From assembly GCA_903824575.1 (NCBI GenBank), contig CAIJXJ010000152.1:1-64000 (forward strand): 64,000 bases of DNA. The letters run 5' to 3'. A program made the translations under genes and the position numbers. The notes under the pieces are model-generated. The model was not told the origin of the DNA. It saw nothing but the letters and a program-made list of their open reading frames with translations, and did no database searches. The stretch is from an uncultured Methylobacillus sp. (GTDB taxonomy: Bacteria > Pseudomonadota > Gammaproteobacteria > Burkholderiales > Methylophilaceae). Shown here piece by piece: positions 9,474 through 21,784 of the stretch. Each line of letters begins with the position of its first letter. Position 1 is the first letter of the stretch.

Positions 9474-9531
9474 GTTTCGACTGACACGGCGTTATCCCAT
9501 TTCATCATTCAATCATAAGGAGATTTCCATC

Positions 9532-9882
9532 ATGAACAAGCTGCTCACCGCCCTTTTTATCGCAACCCTTGGCCTTGGTATGAATCAGCCCGTTTTGGCC
9601 CATGACGACGACACAGGCAATCACTGCCAGAGGCACGACAAGAAAAGTTTCGAACAAGCTGACACCGACCATGACGGCACACTTGATCCAGAAGAGGCAA
9701 AATCCCTAAACAATCGAAATTTCGATGAACTGGACACCGACCATGACGGCACACTTTCAAGCCAAGAAGTGAATGCCTGTGCACGCCACAAATGTTGCCG
9801 CCACCAGCACGGCAAGAAGTCTACAAAACATGACAAGCATTCCAAAATGTCGCCACCTGTCGATGCCGAACACGGCAAGTAA
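9532..9882 (+). CDS. Secreted EF-hand calcium-binding protein
   Basis: This 116-residue protein has a signal peptide (MNKLLTALFIATLGLG..., cleavage likely after VLA near residue 23) and two canonical EF-hand loops. Loop 1 is D44-x-D46-x-D48-G-x5-E55 and loop 2 is D68-x-D70-x-D72-G-x5-E79, with all calcium-coordinating positions kept. The tail is rich in His, Lys and Cys (HKCCRHQHGKK), which could bind other metals. A strong AAGGAG ribosome-binding site precedes the ATG. The protein probably acts as a periplasmic calcium sensor or buffer; its partner is unknown. The next gene is a lipoprotein protease. Confidence 0.85.
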   Translation: MNKLLTALFIATLGLGMNQPVLAHDDDTGNHCQRHDKKSFEQADTDHDGTLDPEEAKSLNNRNFDELDTDHDGTLSSQEVNACARHKCCRHQHGKKSTKHDKHSKMSPPVDAEHGK

Positions 9883-9897
9883 GCTTGGATCTTTAAC

Positions 9898-10731
9898 GTG
9901 AAGAAACTACTACCAGCACTGGCCGCGCTGCTCTTGCTCGCCAGTTGCGCCAACACGCAGACCACCCAATCCGGGGCGGTGGGCGTGCAGCGCAAACAGT
10001 TCATGATGTTGTCCACCAAGCAGGTGGACAGCATGGCGTCACAAAGCTATGTGCAAACGCTGAAAACTGCTGATGGCAAAAAGACGCTCAACCCCAACCC
10101 GCAGCAAACCGAGCGCGTGCGTACCATTGCCAAGCGCCTGATCAATCAAACCAAGGCATTTCGGCCGGATGCCGCCAACTGGAAATGGGAAGTCAATGTG
10201 GAAGGCAGTTCCGAGCTCAACGCCTATTGCATGCCAGGTGGCAAGATCATGGTCTATACCGGCCTGATGGAGCAACTGAACACGACGGATGACGAACTGG
10301 CCGCAGTCATGGGCCATGAAATCTCCCACGCCTTGCGCGAACACGGACGCGAGCGCATGTCGGAAGCCTATCTGCAAAAAATCGGCCTGCTGGGAATCGC
10401 TGCCATCGTCGGTATCAGCTCTGATAGCCGTGACAATGCTGCAACCACCCTGAAAATTGGCTCGGCAGTGACAGCCGTGGCGCTGACCCTGCCACACAGC
10501 CGCGAACAGGAGCGTGAAGCCGACCGCATGGGGCTGGAATTGGCCGCCCGCGCCGGTTTCGACCCGCATGCCGCTGTCAGTCTATGGCGCAAGATGGGTG
10601 CTCATGCCGCTAAGAAGCCGCCCGAGTTCCTCAGCACCCACCCCACTGACGACTCACGCATCAAGGAGCTCGATGCCCTGATCCCGACCGTTCTGCCACT
10701 GTATGAAGCGGCAAAAACCAGACCGGGCTGA
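9898..10731 (+). CDS. M48-family zinc metalloprotease lipoprotein
   Basis: The protein has a lipoprotein signal (LLLLASC, lipidated C17) and a peptidase M48 domain. The zinc motif is H140-E141-x-x-H144, and the third ligand fits E205 in an ExxxD motif (EREAD). Related proteins such as LoiP and YcaL act on the periplasmic face of the outer membrane in envelope protein quality control. The start is GTG at 9898, only 15 nt after the EF-hand gene, which suggests co-transcription. The length of 277 residues is typical. The substrate is unknown. Confidence 0.88.
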   Translation: MKKLLPALAALLLLASCANTQTTQSGAVGVQRKQFMMLSTKQVDSMASQSYVQTLKTADGKKTLNPNPQQTERVRTIAKRLINQTKAFRPDAANWKWEVNVEGSSELNAYCMPGGKIMVYTGLMEQLNTTDDELAAVMGHEISHALREHGRERMSEAYLQKIGLLGIAAIVGISSDSRDNAATTLKIGSAVTAVALTLPHSREQEREADRMGLELAARAGFDPHAAVSLWRKMGAHAAKKPPEFLSTHPTDDSRIKELDALIPTVLPLYEAAKTRPG

Positions 10732-10793
10732 TTGATGTCAGAATAGCAGCATCCCTAAGGGCATTCCGGCCCCTGTTCCTACAAAGAGGCCAC

Positions 10794-11372
10794 ATGAACA
10801 AGAGAATCAACGAAATTGTTGGGCGCATGAAGGCTCTGGAACAGGAACTGGAAACCGAATTGTCCCTCGCGCGCGCAAACATACGCTACCGCCTGGTCGA
10901 TTCCAAAATCCGTTTCGACCAGGACGCCTTGTCACTGCATCGTCGGCTCAAAATAAACCTGTTCCGCTACGCCCTGCTGCCCCGGCCTGTCCACGTGCTA
11001 TGTGCGCCATTCATCTGGATCCTGTTACCGGTGCTGCTGCTGCTCGATGTTCTAGGCAGCCTGTATCATGCCGTCTGTTTTCCTCTGCTCAAGATCCCCA
11101 AGGTCAGGCGCCACGATCATTTTTTCTATGATCGCCAGCATCTGGCCTATCTCAACCTGCTGGAAATGGTGAACTGTGCCTATTGCTCCTACGGCACTGG
11201 CCTGCTCTCCTACATAAGTGAAATCGTGGCCCGCACCGAACAGTACTGGTGCCCGATCAAGCATGCCAGACGCACCTTGGCGGCACATTCACATTACAAG
11301 AATTTCACGGAATACGGGGATGCCGAAGCCTTCCGCCACGATCTGGAAAAGATTCGCCAGTTCAAGGAATGA
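10794..11372 (+). CDS. Conserved hypothetical protein with one or two hydrophobic segments and CAYCSYG motif
   Basis: I do not recognise a functional family. The 192-residue protein starts with a coiled-coil-like basic N-terminus (residues 1-50), has a strongly hydrophobic stretch at about residues 62-92, and then a soluble part with NCAYCSYG and EQYWCPIKHARR, three cysteines that could bind a metal or form disulfides. Similar short proteins are, as far as I recall, widespread in Betaproteobacteria, but this is memory and not a search. The gene lies between the M48 protease and dapD, on the same strand but with 60-75 nt gaps. Confidence 0.65.
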   Translation: MNKRINEIVGRMKALEQELETELSLARANIRYRLVDSKIRFDQDALSLHRRLKINLFRYALLPRPVHVLCAPFIWILLPVLLLLDVLGSLYHAVCFPLLKIPKVRRHDHFFYDRQHLAYLNLLEMVNCAYCSYGTGLLSYISEIVARTEQYWCPIKHARRTLAAHSHYKNFTEYGDAEAFRHDLEKIRQFKE

Positions 11373-11446
11373 CGCAATCGCTGACGAACCCGCCGTAGCC
11401 ATGTAAAATCACGCCTTTTTCCAAGCCTTAAGCTCGAGGATAACCC

Positions 11447-12268
11447 ATGCAAGACTTGCAACCCATCATCGAAGATGCCTTCGATCGCCGTACCGACATC
11501 AACCCTGCCAACGCCGAGAAGTCGGTCAAGGATGCCGTTTTCGGCGTGCTGGAGGAGCTCGATGCCGGCCGCCTGCGCGTGGCCGAGAAGATCGACTCCC
11601 AGTGGATCACCCATCAGTGGATCAAGAAAGCGGTGCTGCTGTCTTTCCGTCTGGAAGAAAACGTTCTGATGGATGATGGCGTGACCAGATATTTCGACAA
11701 AGTACCTCCCAAGTTCGCCAATTACAGCGAGGCTGACTTCAAGGCCGGCGGTTTTCGCGTGGTACCCAACGCCATCGTGCGACGCGGCTCCTTCATCGGC
11801 CGGAACGTGGTGCTGATGCCATCCTATGTCAACATCGGCGCCTTCGTTGATGAAGGCACCATGGTCGACACCTGGGCCACTGTCGGCTCCTGCGCCCAGA
11901 TCGGCAAGAACGTGCATCTCTCAGGCGGCGTCGGCATTGGCGGCGTACTCGAACCGGTGCAGGCCGGACCCACCATCATCGGCGACAACTGCTTCATCGG
12001 CGCCCGCTCCGAAGTGGTCGAAGGCGTGATCGTGGAAGACAATGTGGTCATTTCCATGGGGGTCTACATCGGCCAATCCACCAAGATCTACGATCGTGAA
12101 ACCGGCGAAGTGACCTACGGCCGTGTGCCTGCTGGATCCGTCGTGGTCAGCGGCAACCTGCCTTCGAAGGACGGTAGCTACAGCCTTTATTGTGCAGTCA
12201 TCGTCAAGAAGGTCGATGCCAAGACGCTGGGCAAGGTTGGCATCAACGAGCTGCTACGCGGGATTTAA
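11447..12268 (+). CDS. dapD: Tetrahydrodipicolinate N-succinyltransferase
   Basis: DapD transfers succinate from succinyl-CoA to tetrahydrodipicolinate in the succinylase branch of lysine and diaminopimelate synthesis. The 273-residue protein shows the N-terminal helical domain and the left-handed beta-helix of hexapeptide repeats in the middle (for example [20 protein letters not shown] and [19 protein letters not shown]). A GAGGATAACCC ribosome-binding region precedes the ATG. The pathway partner dapE follows two genes later on the same strand. Confidence 0.95.
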   Translation: MQDLQPIIEDAFDRRTDINPANAEKSVKDAVFGVLEELDAGRLRVAEKIDSQWITHQWIKKAVLLSFRLEENVLMDDGVTRYFDKVPPKFANYSEADFKAGGFRVVPNAIVRRGSFIGRNVVLMPSYVNIGAFVDEGTMVDTWATVGSCAQIGKNVHLSGGVGIGGVLEPVQAGPTIIGDNCFIGARSEVVEGVIVEDNVVISMGVYIGQSTKIYDRETGEVTYGRVPAGSVVVSGNLPSKDGSYSLYCAVIVKKVDAKTLGKVGINELLRGI

Positions 12269-12337
12269 CGATTTTAACCAAGGACTAAGGGAAAACCCTT
12301 AACACCTTAAATTGATCACCGTGGGATAAGATTTCAA

Positions 12338-13975
<1,638 letters not shown>

Positions 13976-14898
13976 GCCGCATCTTCAGGAACTTCACACC
14001 ATCCGCGACTGGTTGCGCTTTGCCGTCAGCCGCTTTGAAGAATCCGGCATCGTGTTCGGTCACGGCACGCAGAACAGCTTCGATGAGGCAGTCTGGCTAA
14101 TCTTGGCGGCGCTGCACCTGCCGCAGGACACAATGAACAATTTCCTCGATGCCAGACTAACAGCCGAAGAACAGAAACATTTGGGCCATCTGATCGAACG
14201 CCGTATCACCGAACGCATACCAACCGCTTATCTGGTTCACGAGGCTTGGCTCGGCGAATTCAAGTTCTATGTCGATGAACGCGTGATCGTTCCACGCTCT
14301 TTTATCGCAGAACTGCTACGCGAACAACTGGCACCGTGGGTAGAAAATGCAGAAGAAGTCGTCAGCGTGGCCGACATCTGCACCGGTAGCGGTTGTCTCG
14401 CCATCCTGTCAGCACTGGCATTTCCAAACGCAGATGTGGATGCCATCGACATTTCAGAAGGTGCTCTGACTGTGGCACGCAAGAATATAAGCGACTACGG
14501 ACTAATAGATCAGGTGCATGCCATTGCCTCCGACATGCTGGCAGCGTTACAAGGCAAGCACTATGACCTCATCATCAGCAACCCGCCCTACGTCGATGCG
14601 CCATCCATGGCGATGCTGCCGCAAGAGTACCTTCAGGAACCGAGCCTCGCCTTGGCCAGTGGCGAGGACGGACTGGACCACACCCATGCGCTGCTCAGAA
14701 ACGCCGCCGAGCATCTCCATCCGGGCGGGCTGCTGGTGGTTGAAATCGGCCACAACCGCGATGTTCTGGAAGCCGCTTACCCGAAACTCCCCTTCACCTG
14801 GCTGGAAGTATCTGCCGGTGACCAGTTCGTGTTCCTGCTGACGCGAGAACAACTGCTCTAAAAAAACTGGCGGATTCAAAGTTTCAGCCAATCCGTAG

Positions 14899-14925
14899 GG
14901 CGCAATAACTGAAAGGCATTGCGCC
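14899..14925. repeat. REP-like inverted repeat between convergent prmB and fdhE
   Basis: GGCGCAAT (14899-14906) and ATTGCGCC (14918-14925) form an 8-bp perfect stem around an 11-nt loop. A further related GGCGCAATGCGC sequence follows at about 14937-14948. The location between two convergent genes suits a bidirectional transcription barrier, but there is no T-run. Confidence 0.65.
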
Positions 14926-14964
14926 GTAATAGATCCGGCGCAATGCGCTGCGCTTATTGACGCA

Positions 14965-15888
14965 CTACTCGTCCATCCCAAATTCTCTGTGTCCAGGCAC
15001 CGACTCAGGCCCGGTGAGCAAAAATGGATTCATCCCGTAACGCTGATAACCCGCCTCACCAACCAGAACGTCCAGAGCCATGGTCGCCACGTCATCCGCG
15101 ACCATGTCAAATGACGGATTCTTCTCCAGGTGCAGGATCTTGCTGTAACTATGGCAAGCGTCGCAACATTCGGCCTGAACCGACCCGTCAGAACCTTCGA
15201 TATCGTAGTAGAACACCGACTGGCTTTCCCCGCAGTTGACGCAGTGGATGCGCTCCAGGTTCCACTGAGACGAACACAAGGAACAACACAGGTAACGCAG
15301 CCCGGCAGTGCCCGAGGACACGAGACTGCCCACGGGCGGTGAGTTGCATACCGGACAAGTCGCCTGCCCTGCCTGAGAAGATTTAATCGACACGCCGTGG
15401 AGATTTCGAGTCAGCGCCGTCCAATACACCTGCAAGCTGGCCACCACCATGGTCAGCACGCCCAGGTCGCAATCTGCAGCATCCCCGACCAGATAGGCTT
15501 GTGCCCAGCCGTCCAGATCGGTGCCTGATGCTGTTTTTAATAATTTCAGATGGGTGGCGAAATCCGGCGGGGCCTTGGTAGAGACTTCATCAAGGATAGC
15601 AAAGAACACCTGTTGCCAGGCCGGATCAAGCATGAAGGCGCCGATTGCCAGAGGTGGCTGTCCGGCTTCGACCTCAGGCTGGCTGAGCGCAGGGAATGTC
15701 GCTAGTGCGCGGTGTTGGGCATGGCTCAGTTCTGCCATGAAGCGCAGATAATCTTCCAGCACCTCTCCGGGCGCAAGACTCTGCAAGCGCAACGCGCGAT
15801 CAAGGAACAGACTCGCCGAATCCGGCAGCAACAGGTAAGGGGCCTCGGTCGCTCTGATGGGAATAGGTTCCCGAGGCTGGGTCATCAA
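14965..15888 (-). CDS. fdhE: Formate dehydrogenase accessory protein FdhE
   Basis: FdhE is a cytoplasmic iron-binding protein needed for assembly of respiratory formate dehydrogenases. The 307-residue protein has the characteristic four cysteine pairs in its C-terminal half (CPVC, CCSLC, CVNC and CCDAC), which hold a rubredoxin-like iron. It is the last gene of the formate dehydrogenase locus and overlaps the gamma-subunit gene by 4 nt (15885-15888), so it is translated from the same message. Confidence 0.92.
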   Translation of the reverse strand: MMTQPREPIPIRATEAPYLLLPDSASLFLDRALRLQSLAPGEVLEDYLRFMAELSHAQHRALATFPALSQPEVEAGQPPLAIGAFMLDPAWQQVFFAILDEVSTKAPPDFATHLKLLKTASGTDLDGWAQAYLVGDAADCDLGVLTMVVASLQVYWTALTRNLHGVSIKSSQAGQATCPVCNSPPVGSLVSSGTAGLRYLCCSLCSSQWNLERIHCVNCGESQSVFYYDIEGSDGSVQAECCDACHSYSKILHLEKNPSFDMVADDVATMALDVLVGEAGYQRYGMNPFLLTGPESVPGHREFGMDE

Positions 15889-16523
15889 TGATCCCGGCCT
15901 TGCTCGAGTCGCTTATACCAGCCGGGATGATGTTTCTTCACCCAAGCTCGCTCCACCGTGCCACGCACCATGGCGCGCATGGTGCCCTTCACCCAGATTG
16001 CCGCATACACGTGGACGATGATGCCGGTACTCATGATGAAAGCGCACAGCGCGTGCAGCAAGACAGCGAAACGGTCGACATTGCGCGGAAACCAAGGCGT
16101 GAACCACGGTTGCCAGATGATGATGCCGGTGATGAACAGCGTCGGGATGGTCGCAATCATAGTCCAGAACAGCAGCTTCTGACCGGCGTTATAGCGATCC
16201 ACTTCCGGCAGTCTATCCTCGAAATTCTGGATCACGTCCGGAATCTGCTTCAACCACTGGATGTCATTTTTACTCAAAATATTGTGATGCCAGAAGCGCA
16301 GTGCGAGGCTGGCAAATGAGCCGAACATCACGACCCCGATAAATGGATGCAGTATGCGCGTCCACGGCCCGCCACCGAACAGGTTGGTGAGCCAGAACAG
16401 TGCCGGGTGAAACAAGGAAAACCCGGACAGAATCAGCAGGATGAAGGTAATGGCTGTCACCCAGTGATTGAGGCGCTCTGCCGTGTTATAGCGCTCTATG
16501 TATTGGCTCTTATGTGCGCTCAT
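15885..16523 (-). CDS. fdoI: Formate dehydrogenase gamma subunit, cytochrome b556
   Basis: The 212-residue membrane protein has four hydrophobic segments and conserved histidines ([10 protein letters not shown] near residue 16; [27 protein letters not shown]), which bind heme b and the quinone. It anchors the periplasmic alpha-beta catalytic unit and passes electrons from formate to the quinone pool. It overlaps both neighbours by 4 nt. The gene could equally be named fdnI or fdhC; the sequence does not decide between FDH-N and FDH-O naming. Confidence 0.9.
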   Translation of the reverse strand: MSAHKSQYIERYNTAERLNHWVTAITFILLILSGFSLFHPALFWLTNLFGGGPWTRILHPFIGVVMFGSFASLALRFWHHNILSKNDIQWLKQIPDVIQNFEDRLPEVDRYNAGQKLLFWTMIATIPTLFITGIIIWQPWFTPWFPRNVDRFAVLLHALCAFIMSTGIIVHVYAAIWVKGTMRAMVRGTVERAWVKKHHPGWYKRLEQGRDH

Positions 16524-17386
16524 GACACTTCCTCTTCTTCCTCGACCTCATTGGGCCCAATGCCGATGTAATGGAAGAAACCACCCAGCACTGCGCCCGC
16601 CATGGCCAGCAAGGCCAAGGGCTTGGTGACGCCTTTCCACAGAGCCACCATGGGGCTGATATGAGGATCCTTTGGCAAATCGCTGTACAGTTCCGGTTGG
16701 TCGGCGTGATGCAGCACGTACATCACATGCGTGCCGCCCACCCCTTGCGGATCATATAGACCGGCATTGTCGAAGCCTCGCTCCTTCAGTTCGGCAATGC
16801 GCCCGGCCGCGTGATCCTTCATATCCTCCTTGCTGCCAAACACCAGCGCCTGCGTCGGGCAAGCCTTGATGCAGGCAGGCTCAAGTCCAACCGCGACGCG
16901 ATCGGAGCAGAGGGTGCACTTGTACACCTTGCTATCTTTTTCCGACAGGCGGGGAACATTGAACGGACAACCCTTGATGCAATAGCCGCAGCCGATACAG
17001 TTTTCTTCAGCGAAATCGACGATACCGTTCTTGTATTGGATGATGGCGCCGGGCGATGGGCAAGCCTTAAGGCAACCCGGATCGGCGCAATGCATGCAGC
17101 CATCCTTCCGAATAAGCCATTCAAAGTGGCCGTTGGCCTCGGTCTCGGCGAAACGCATCAAGGTCCAGCTATTGGCAGTCAGGTCGTGCGGATTCTGATA
17201 AGAACCGACATTGATACCAACCTCCTCGCGCAGATCATTCCATTCCTGACAAGCCGACTGACAGGCCTTGCAACCTATGCATTTGGTGACGTCGATCAGC
17301 TTGGCGACTTCCATCGCGACGCGTTGCTGCGGCGGCTCCGTAGTAGTGGCAGAGCGGCGCCAGATATCGAGCGATTGCAGCGCCAT
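16520..17386 (-). CDS. fdoH: Formate dehydrogenase beta subunit, iron-sulfur protein
   Basis: The 288-residue protein carries four [4Fe-4S] cysteine clusters ([38 protein letters not shown] and CTLCSDRV...CIKACP) and a single C-terminal membrane segment ([16 protein letters not shown]), as in E. coli FdnH/FdoH. It relays electrons from the alpha subunit to the cytochrome b subunit. The ATG lies 2 nt after the alpha-subunit stop. The N-terminal 24 residues before [11 protein letters not shown] may be an extension; an internal start at residue 25 is possible. Confidence 0.92.
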   Translation of the reverse strand: MALQSLDIWRRSATTTEPPQQRVAMEVAKLIDVTKCIGCKACQSACQEWNDLREEVGINVGSYQNPHDLTANSWTLMRFAETEANGHFEWLIRKDGCMHCADPGCLKACPSPGAIIQYKNGIVDFAEENCIGCGYCIKGCPFNVPRLSEKDSKVYKCTLCSDRVAVGLEPACIKACPTQALVFGSKEDMKDHAAGRIAELKERGFDNAGLYDPQGVGGTHVMYVLHHADQPELYSDLPKDPHISPMVALWKGVTKPLALLAMAGAVLGGFFHYIGIGPNEVEEEEEVS

Positions 17387-17388
17387 GA

Positions 17389-20300
17389 TTAAACCTCCCC
17401 CTTGTTGCGGCCGAACAGCCAGCCGCGCCGGCCCAGGTCAACAGCGCTTGCTGTATTGCTTTTTGCGACATCGTTCTGGTGCTTGACCGGAGAGCCAGTG
17501 TCCTTTTCTACATTAACCAGAAAAGTCTTGTACTCAGGGGTTTGAGTATTAGCATCACCCACGTAAGGCGTCAGCGCATTGGCCAGATAACCCTTTTTGG
17601 TTGCCCCCTTGAAGCCCCAGTGATAAGGGATTCCGATCTGATGTACCGTGCGGCCATTGACTTGCAATGCCTTGATCCGTTTAGTGACCATGGCAACTGC
17701 CTTAATGTAGCCTCGATTGGAACTGACCACAACGCGCTCACCATTGCTGATATTTTTTTCTTTTGCCAGGACTTCACCGATTTCAATGAACTGTTCCGGT
17801 TGCAACGAAGCATTGATATGGTTATGGCTGGTCCAGGAGCTGAACATTTCGGTCAGCCGGTAGGTTGTACCCACATAAGGATAGGCATCATGCGTGCCAA
17901 GATTCTTCCGGTCTTGCGGGAAAATTCGCGCGCCAGGATTAGAGATGACCTTTGGATGCAGCGGATTTGTCCCGATTGGACTCTCGAAGGGTTCGTAATG
18001 TTCTGGAAACGGGCCTTCCGCCAGTTTGTCAGCCGAGAACAGACGGCCTACGCCTTCTGCGTTCATGATAAAGGGCGACATCTCACTGCCTGGCGCCACA
18101 TCGAACTTGAAATCGGCCACATCCGGGCCGGTCCACTTGGCGCCATCCCACTCCAGCAACTTGCGATTGGCATCCCAAGGGCGGCCAGTCGGGTCGCATG
18201 AGGCACGGTTGTAGAGGATGCGACGATTTGCCGGCCAGGACCAGGCCCAATTCGGTGCGAGACCGATACCGGAAGGATCGCTATTGTCACGGCGGGCCAT
18301 TTGATTGCCGGCCTCTGTCCAGCAACCACAAAAAATCCAGTTGCCGGAGGCAGTTGTTCCGTCATCCGCCAGCTGGGAAAAACTGGACAACTGCTGGCCT
18401 TTCTTGAACAACACACGAGTCTTGTCGGCAGGATCCGGGATGTCGTCCAGTGCGTATCCGTTATATTCCTTCGCCAGTTCTTCAGGCGTTGGCTCCATTG
18501 CGTGGCGATATGGCCAGTGAAGGTGCTGAATCGGATCAGAGAAAGCTCCACCCTCCTTGGCGTACATGTCGCGCAGTGTCAGGAATAGCTCGGACAGAAT
18601 CTGAATGTCATTACGCGCCTCCCCTGGTGCATCTGCGCCTTTTGAGTGCCATTGCAGCCAGCGAGAACTATTAACCAGAGAGCCATCTTCTTCAGCAAAA
18701 CAGGTCGTCGGCAGGCGAAACACTTCGGTCTGGATTTTCGACGAATCCACATCGTTATGCTCGCCGTAATTCATCCAGAATTCGGAGGTCTCGGTGGCCA
18801 GTGGATCCATCACCACCATGAACTTGAGATTAGAAAGCGCTTTAGTCACCTTGGCTTTGTCTGGATACGAAGCCAGAGGATTGAATCCTTGACAGACGAA
18901 GCCATTGATTTTTCCCTCAAACATCATGTCAAACATGCGCAAGCTGTCATAGGATTTATCCAGCTTTGGCAACCAGTCATAGGCGTAGTCATTGTCCTTG
19001 TTCGCGGCCGGTCCATACCAGGCTTTCATCAGGCTGGTATGGAACTTGGAGTAGTTTTGCCAGTAGCTCATCTGTCCGGGGCGCAACGGCTTGAGTGCCC
19101 GCTTTTCCAAATAGGCAGCACGTGTAATTTCACCATCTTTCGGCAGGGTCAAATACCCAGGCAACATGTCAGTTAACAAACCAAGATCACTCAGGCCCTG
19201 AATATTGGAGTGGCCACGCAAGGCATTCACCCCACCTCCAGACATGCCCATATTGCCGAGTAACAGTTGAATCATAGCCATGCAACGGATGTTCTGTGCA
19301 CCAACCGAGTGGTGTGTCCAGCCCAGCGCGTAGAGGCTGGTTAAGGTGCGATCCGGCACTGAAGTCGATGCGATCATCTCGCAAATCTTCAGGAATTGTT
19401 CCTTTGGTGTTCCTGTGATGTTGCTGACGATATCTGGTGTGTAGCGCGACACGTGGTGCTTGAGCAGGTTGAACACGCAACGGGGATGTTGGAGTGTTTC
19501 GTCAACCTTGGCAAAACCGTCGTGGTCCAGCTCGTAACCCCAAGTGCTCCGGTCATAGCGATTTTCGAGTTTACTTTCGTCAAAGCCACTGAACAGGCCT
19601 TCGTCGAAAGAAAAATCATCGCGCACAATGAATGACGCATTGGTATAAGACCGCACGTATTCAGCATTGATTGCACCGTGTTCAAGCAAGTAATGGATGA
19701 CACCGCTCAAGAACGCAATGTCAGTGCCGCTACGAATCGGCGCATAGTAATCGGCGACCGATGCTGTGCGGTTAAAACGTGGATCGACCACGATCAACTT
19801 TGCCTTATTGTGCGCCTTGGCTTCGATGGCCCACTTGAAACCGACCGGGTGGGCCTCGGCAGCATTCCCCCCCATCACCAGAATGACATTGGCATTCTTG
19901 ATGTCCATCCAGGTGTTGGTCATCGCACCACGCCCGAAGGTCGAAGCTAACGCTGAAACTGTTGGGGCATGGCACACACGTGCCTGGCTGTCGATCATGA
20001 CGAGACCCAGTGCACGTACAATCTTATTGGTCAGATACCCTACCTCATTCGATGCAGCGGAAGCAGCAAGAAAAGAGAGCGTGACCCAGCGGTTAACGGT
20101 CTCACCTTTGGCATTTTTTGCGACGAAATTTTTATCGCGATCTTCCTTCATCAATCGTGCGATGCGCGCCATCGTCCATTCCCAGGAAACGCGCTGCCAG
20201 GTATTGCTTCCCGGCGCACGATATTCAGGCATGGTGAGGCGGGATTTGCTGTGGACAAATTCCAGCAGAGCTGATCCTTTAGGGCACAGGCTGCCGCGAC

Positions 20301-20559
20301 TCACCGGATGATCCGGGTCGCCCTCTATGTGTATGATCTGCGACTTGGCGTTCTTCGCCTTGTCGCCGAGACTGTATAGGATGAGTCCGCAGGCCACTGA
20401 GCAATACGGGCAGGTATTGCGGGTCTCGGTGGTGCGCGCCAGTTTGAACTGTCGCACCTCTGCCAGCGCCTGTGCAGGCATGAAGCCCATCACGGCAATG
20501 CTGGAAGACCCCAGGGACGCAGCACTCAGCTTGAAAAACTGGCGCCTGTTAATACGCAT
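17389..20559 (-). CDS. fdoG: Formate dehydrogenase alpha subunit, molybdopterin enzyme with catalytic Cys
   Basis: The 1056-residue enzyme oxidises formate to CO2 at a bis-MGD molybdenum or tungsten centre on the periplasmic side. A Tat signal (RRQFFKLS) supports the ATG at 20559, which follows a GAGGT ribosome-binding site. An N-terminal [4Fe-4S] site uses C50, C53, C57 and C92. The residue that is selenocysteine in E. coli FdnG (position 196) is an ordinary Cys (C196, QARVCHAPT), with the flanking FGRGAMTN motif kept. There is no in-frame TGA, so no SelC/SelB is needed. The gene heads the alpha-beta-gamma-fdhE run. Confidence 0.95.
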   Translation of the reverse strand: MRINRRQFFKLSAASLGSSSIAVMGFMPAQALAEVRQFKLARTTETRNTCPYCSVACGLILYSLGDKAKNAKSQIIHIEGDPDHPVSRGSLCPKGSALLEFVHSKSRLTMPEYRAPGSNTWQRVSWEWTMARIARLMKEDRDKNFVAKNAKGETVNRWVTLSFLAASAASNEVGYLTNKIVRALGLVMIDSQARVCHAPTVSALASTFGRGAMTNTWMDIKNANVILVMGGNAAEAHPVGFKWAIEAKAHNKAKLIVVDPRFNRTASVADYYAPIRSGTDIAFLSGVIHYLLEHGAINAEYVRSYTNASFIVRDDFSFDEGLFSGFDESKLENRYDRSTWGYELDHDGFAKVDETLQHPRCVFNLLKHHVSRYTPDIVSNITGTPKEQFLKICEMIASTSVPDRTLTSLYALGWTHHSVGAQNIRCMAMIQLLLGNMGMSGGGVNALRGHSNIQGLSDLGLLTDMLPGYLTLPKDGEITRAAYLEKRALKPLRPGQMSYWQNYSKFHTSLMKAWYGPAANKDNDYAYDWLPKLDKSYDSLRMFDMMFEGKINGFVCQGFNPLASYPDKAKVTKALSNLKFMVVMDPLATETSEFWMNYGEHNDVDSSKIQTEVFRLPTTCFAEEDGSLVNSSRWLQWHSKGADAPGEARNDIQILSELFLTLRDMYAKEGGAFSDPIQHLHWPYRHAMEPTPEELAKEYNGYALDDIPDPADKTRVLFKKGQQLSSFSQLADDGTTASGNWIFCGCWTEAGNQMARRDNSDPSGIGLAPNWAWSWPANRRILYNRASCDPTGRPWDANRKLLEWDGAKWTGPDVADFKFDVAPGSEMSPFIMNAEGVGRLFSADKLAEGPFPEHYEPFESPIGTNPLHPKVISNPGARIFPQDRKNLGTHDAYPYVGTTYRLTEMFSSWTSHNHINASLQPEQFIEIGEVLAKEKNISNGERVVVSSNRGYIKAVAMVTKRIKALQVNGRTVHQIGIPYHWGFKGATKKGYLANALTPYVGDANTQTPEYKTFLVNVEKDTGSPVKHQNDVAKSNTASAVDLGRRGWLFGRNKGEV

Positions 20560-20599
20560 GCTTGACCTCAAAATCGTAAAATTTATTCTTGTTAGCATA

Positions 20600-20605
20600 A
20601 TTATA
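20600..20605 (-). promoter_or_regulatory. Candidate -10 element of the formate dehydrogenase operon
   Basis: A perfect TATAAT (reverse complement of 20600-20605) lies about 40 nt upstream of the fdoG start codon. The sequence 17 nt before it (TTTAAT) is a weak -35 match. The 112-bp gap after mnmH is the only substantial space in front of fdoG, which makes this the best promoter location. Confidence 0.4.
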
Positions 20606-20671
20606 GCCAAGCGCCAGCCACGATTAAACTAGTATCTGCATCATGGGTTTAGTTTTCGTGCACTCAAAAGC

Positions 20672-21721
20672 TCACATTTCTAAACAGCGCCTGGCCGCAG
20701 CATCGATTCCTGCCGGATCGAGCCGATCAATGGACAGCAATGTTGCACGTTTCAATTGCTCGAAACTGATCTCCGACGAGCGCCGATAGGCCGGATCGTA
20801 ATGACGCTCCAGCAATTCCTGCACCAGTTCCGACCATAGGCCGGCACCGGCCAGCACATTCCAGTGCGCGATAATCTTATGGCCATGCAGTTCGGTCAAC
20901 AGCGCGAGGCGTTGGCCAAGCAGGTCAGGGTCGCTTAGAAAGTGTGCGTAATCTTCCAGTAGAAGCTCGATCCGCGCCTGCAGCGCCGCCTCGATGGCAA
21001 TGCAAGGTGCGGTTCGCATGCGACCAAGCAAAGCTTCCGGCACGCGCAAAACGCCTATCATGCGACTTTCCGCTTCGACAAACACCGGTCGCCGCAGATC
21101 GAATCCTCGTAGCGCTTCCCAGACCCGCGACTCGAACATTTTCTGTGCAGGTTGTGCCTGTCCGGGCAAATTGCCGAGCAGCGATCCGCGATGCTGCGAC
21201 AGTTGCTCCAGATCCAGCACTTGCGCCTCCATGGCGGCAAGCGACTGCAGCAAACGGCTCTTGCCGGAACCGGTCGGACCGCACACCACCCTCAAATCAA
21301 ACTGAGCCGGCAGAACATCAAGCGCATCAAGGACATGGCGACGATAAGTCTTGTAGCCGCCTTGCAGGCAACTGATGCGCCAACCGACCTGCGCCAGAAC
21401 GTGTGCCATTGCGCCGCTGCGCATGCCGCCACGCCAGCAGTAGATCAGTGCTTGCCAGGATTTAGGCTTGTGCTGCAACACCGTTTCCAGATGCCGGGCA
21501 ATGTTGCGAGAAATCATGGCAGCACCAAGTCGCTGGGCCTCAAACGGCGACTGCAGGTAAAGCGTGCCTACCCGCACACGTTCCTCATCATTGAGCACAG
21601 GAAGATTGATTGCCCTCGGCAGATGATCAGCGGCAAACTCCGAGGGTGAACGAACATCCAGCACATCGTCGAATGTGCCCTCCAGTGCCGGGGTAATCAG
21701 AATGTATTTGAATGTCGCCAT
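20672..21721 (-). CDS. mnmH: tRNA 2-selenouridine synthase
   Basis: MnmH (SelU/YbbB) replaces sulfur by selenium at the 2-thiouridine wobble base of tRNAs, using selenophosphate through a geranylated intermediate. The 349-residue protein has an N-terminal rhodanese domain with catalytic C95 (IYCWRGGMRSG) and a P-loop (GPTGSGKS, residues 148-155). It lies between fdhD and fdoG. This is notable because the formate dehydrogenase itself uses Cys, so selenium use here would serve tRNA modification. No selD is visible in the window. Confidence 0.93.
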   Translation of the reverse strand: MATFKYILITPALEGTFDDVLDVRSPSEFAADHLPRAINLPVLNDEERVRVGTLYLQSPFEAQRLGAAMISRNIARHLETVLQHKPKSWQALIYCWRGGMRSGAMAHVLAQVGWRISCLQGGYKTYRRHVLDALDVLPAQFDLRVVCGPTGSGKSRLLQSLAAMEAQVLDLEQLSQHRGSLLGNLPGQAQPAQKMFESRVWEALRGFDLRRPVFVEAESRMIGVLRVPEALLGRMRTAPCIAIEAALQARIELLLEDYAHFLSDPDLLGQRLALLTELHGHKIIAHWNVLAGAGLWSELVQELLERHYDPAYRRSSEISFEQLKRATLLSIDRLDPAGIDAAARRCLEM

Positions 21722-21784
21722 AATGCATAAATAGAGGGTTACTGGAACCCTGAGGACGCCATCAACCGACTTCGCAATGCCACA

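Noticed and set aside
19967-19980. Selenocysteine TGA in the formate dehydrogenase alpha subunit
   Set aside because: The codon at the Sec position is a Cys codon; the frame has no in-frame TGA, so no Sec readthrough is needed.
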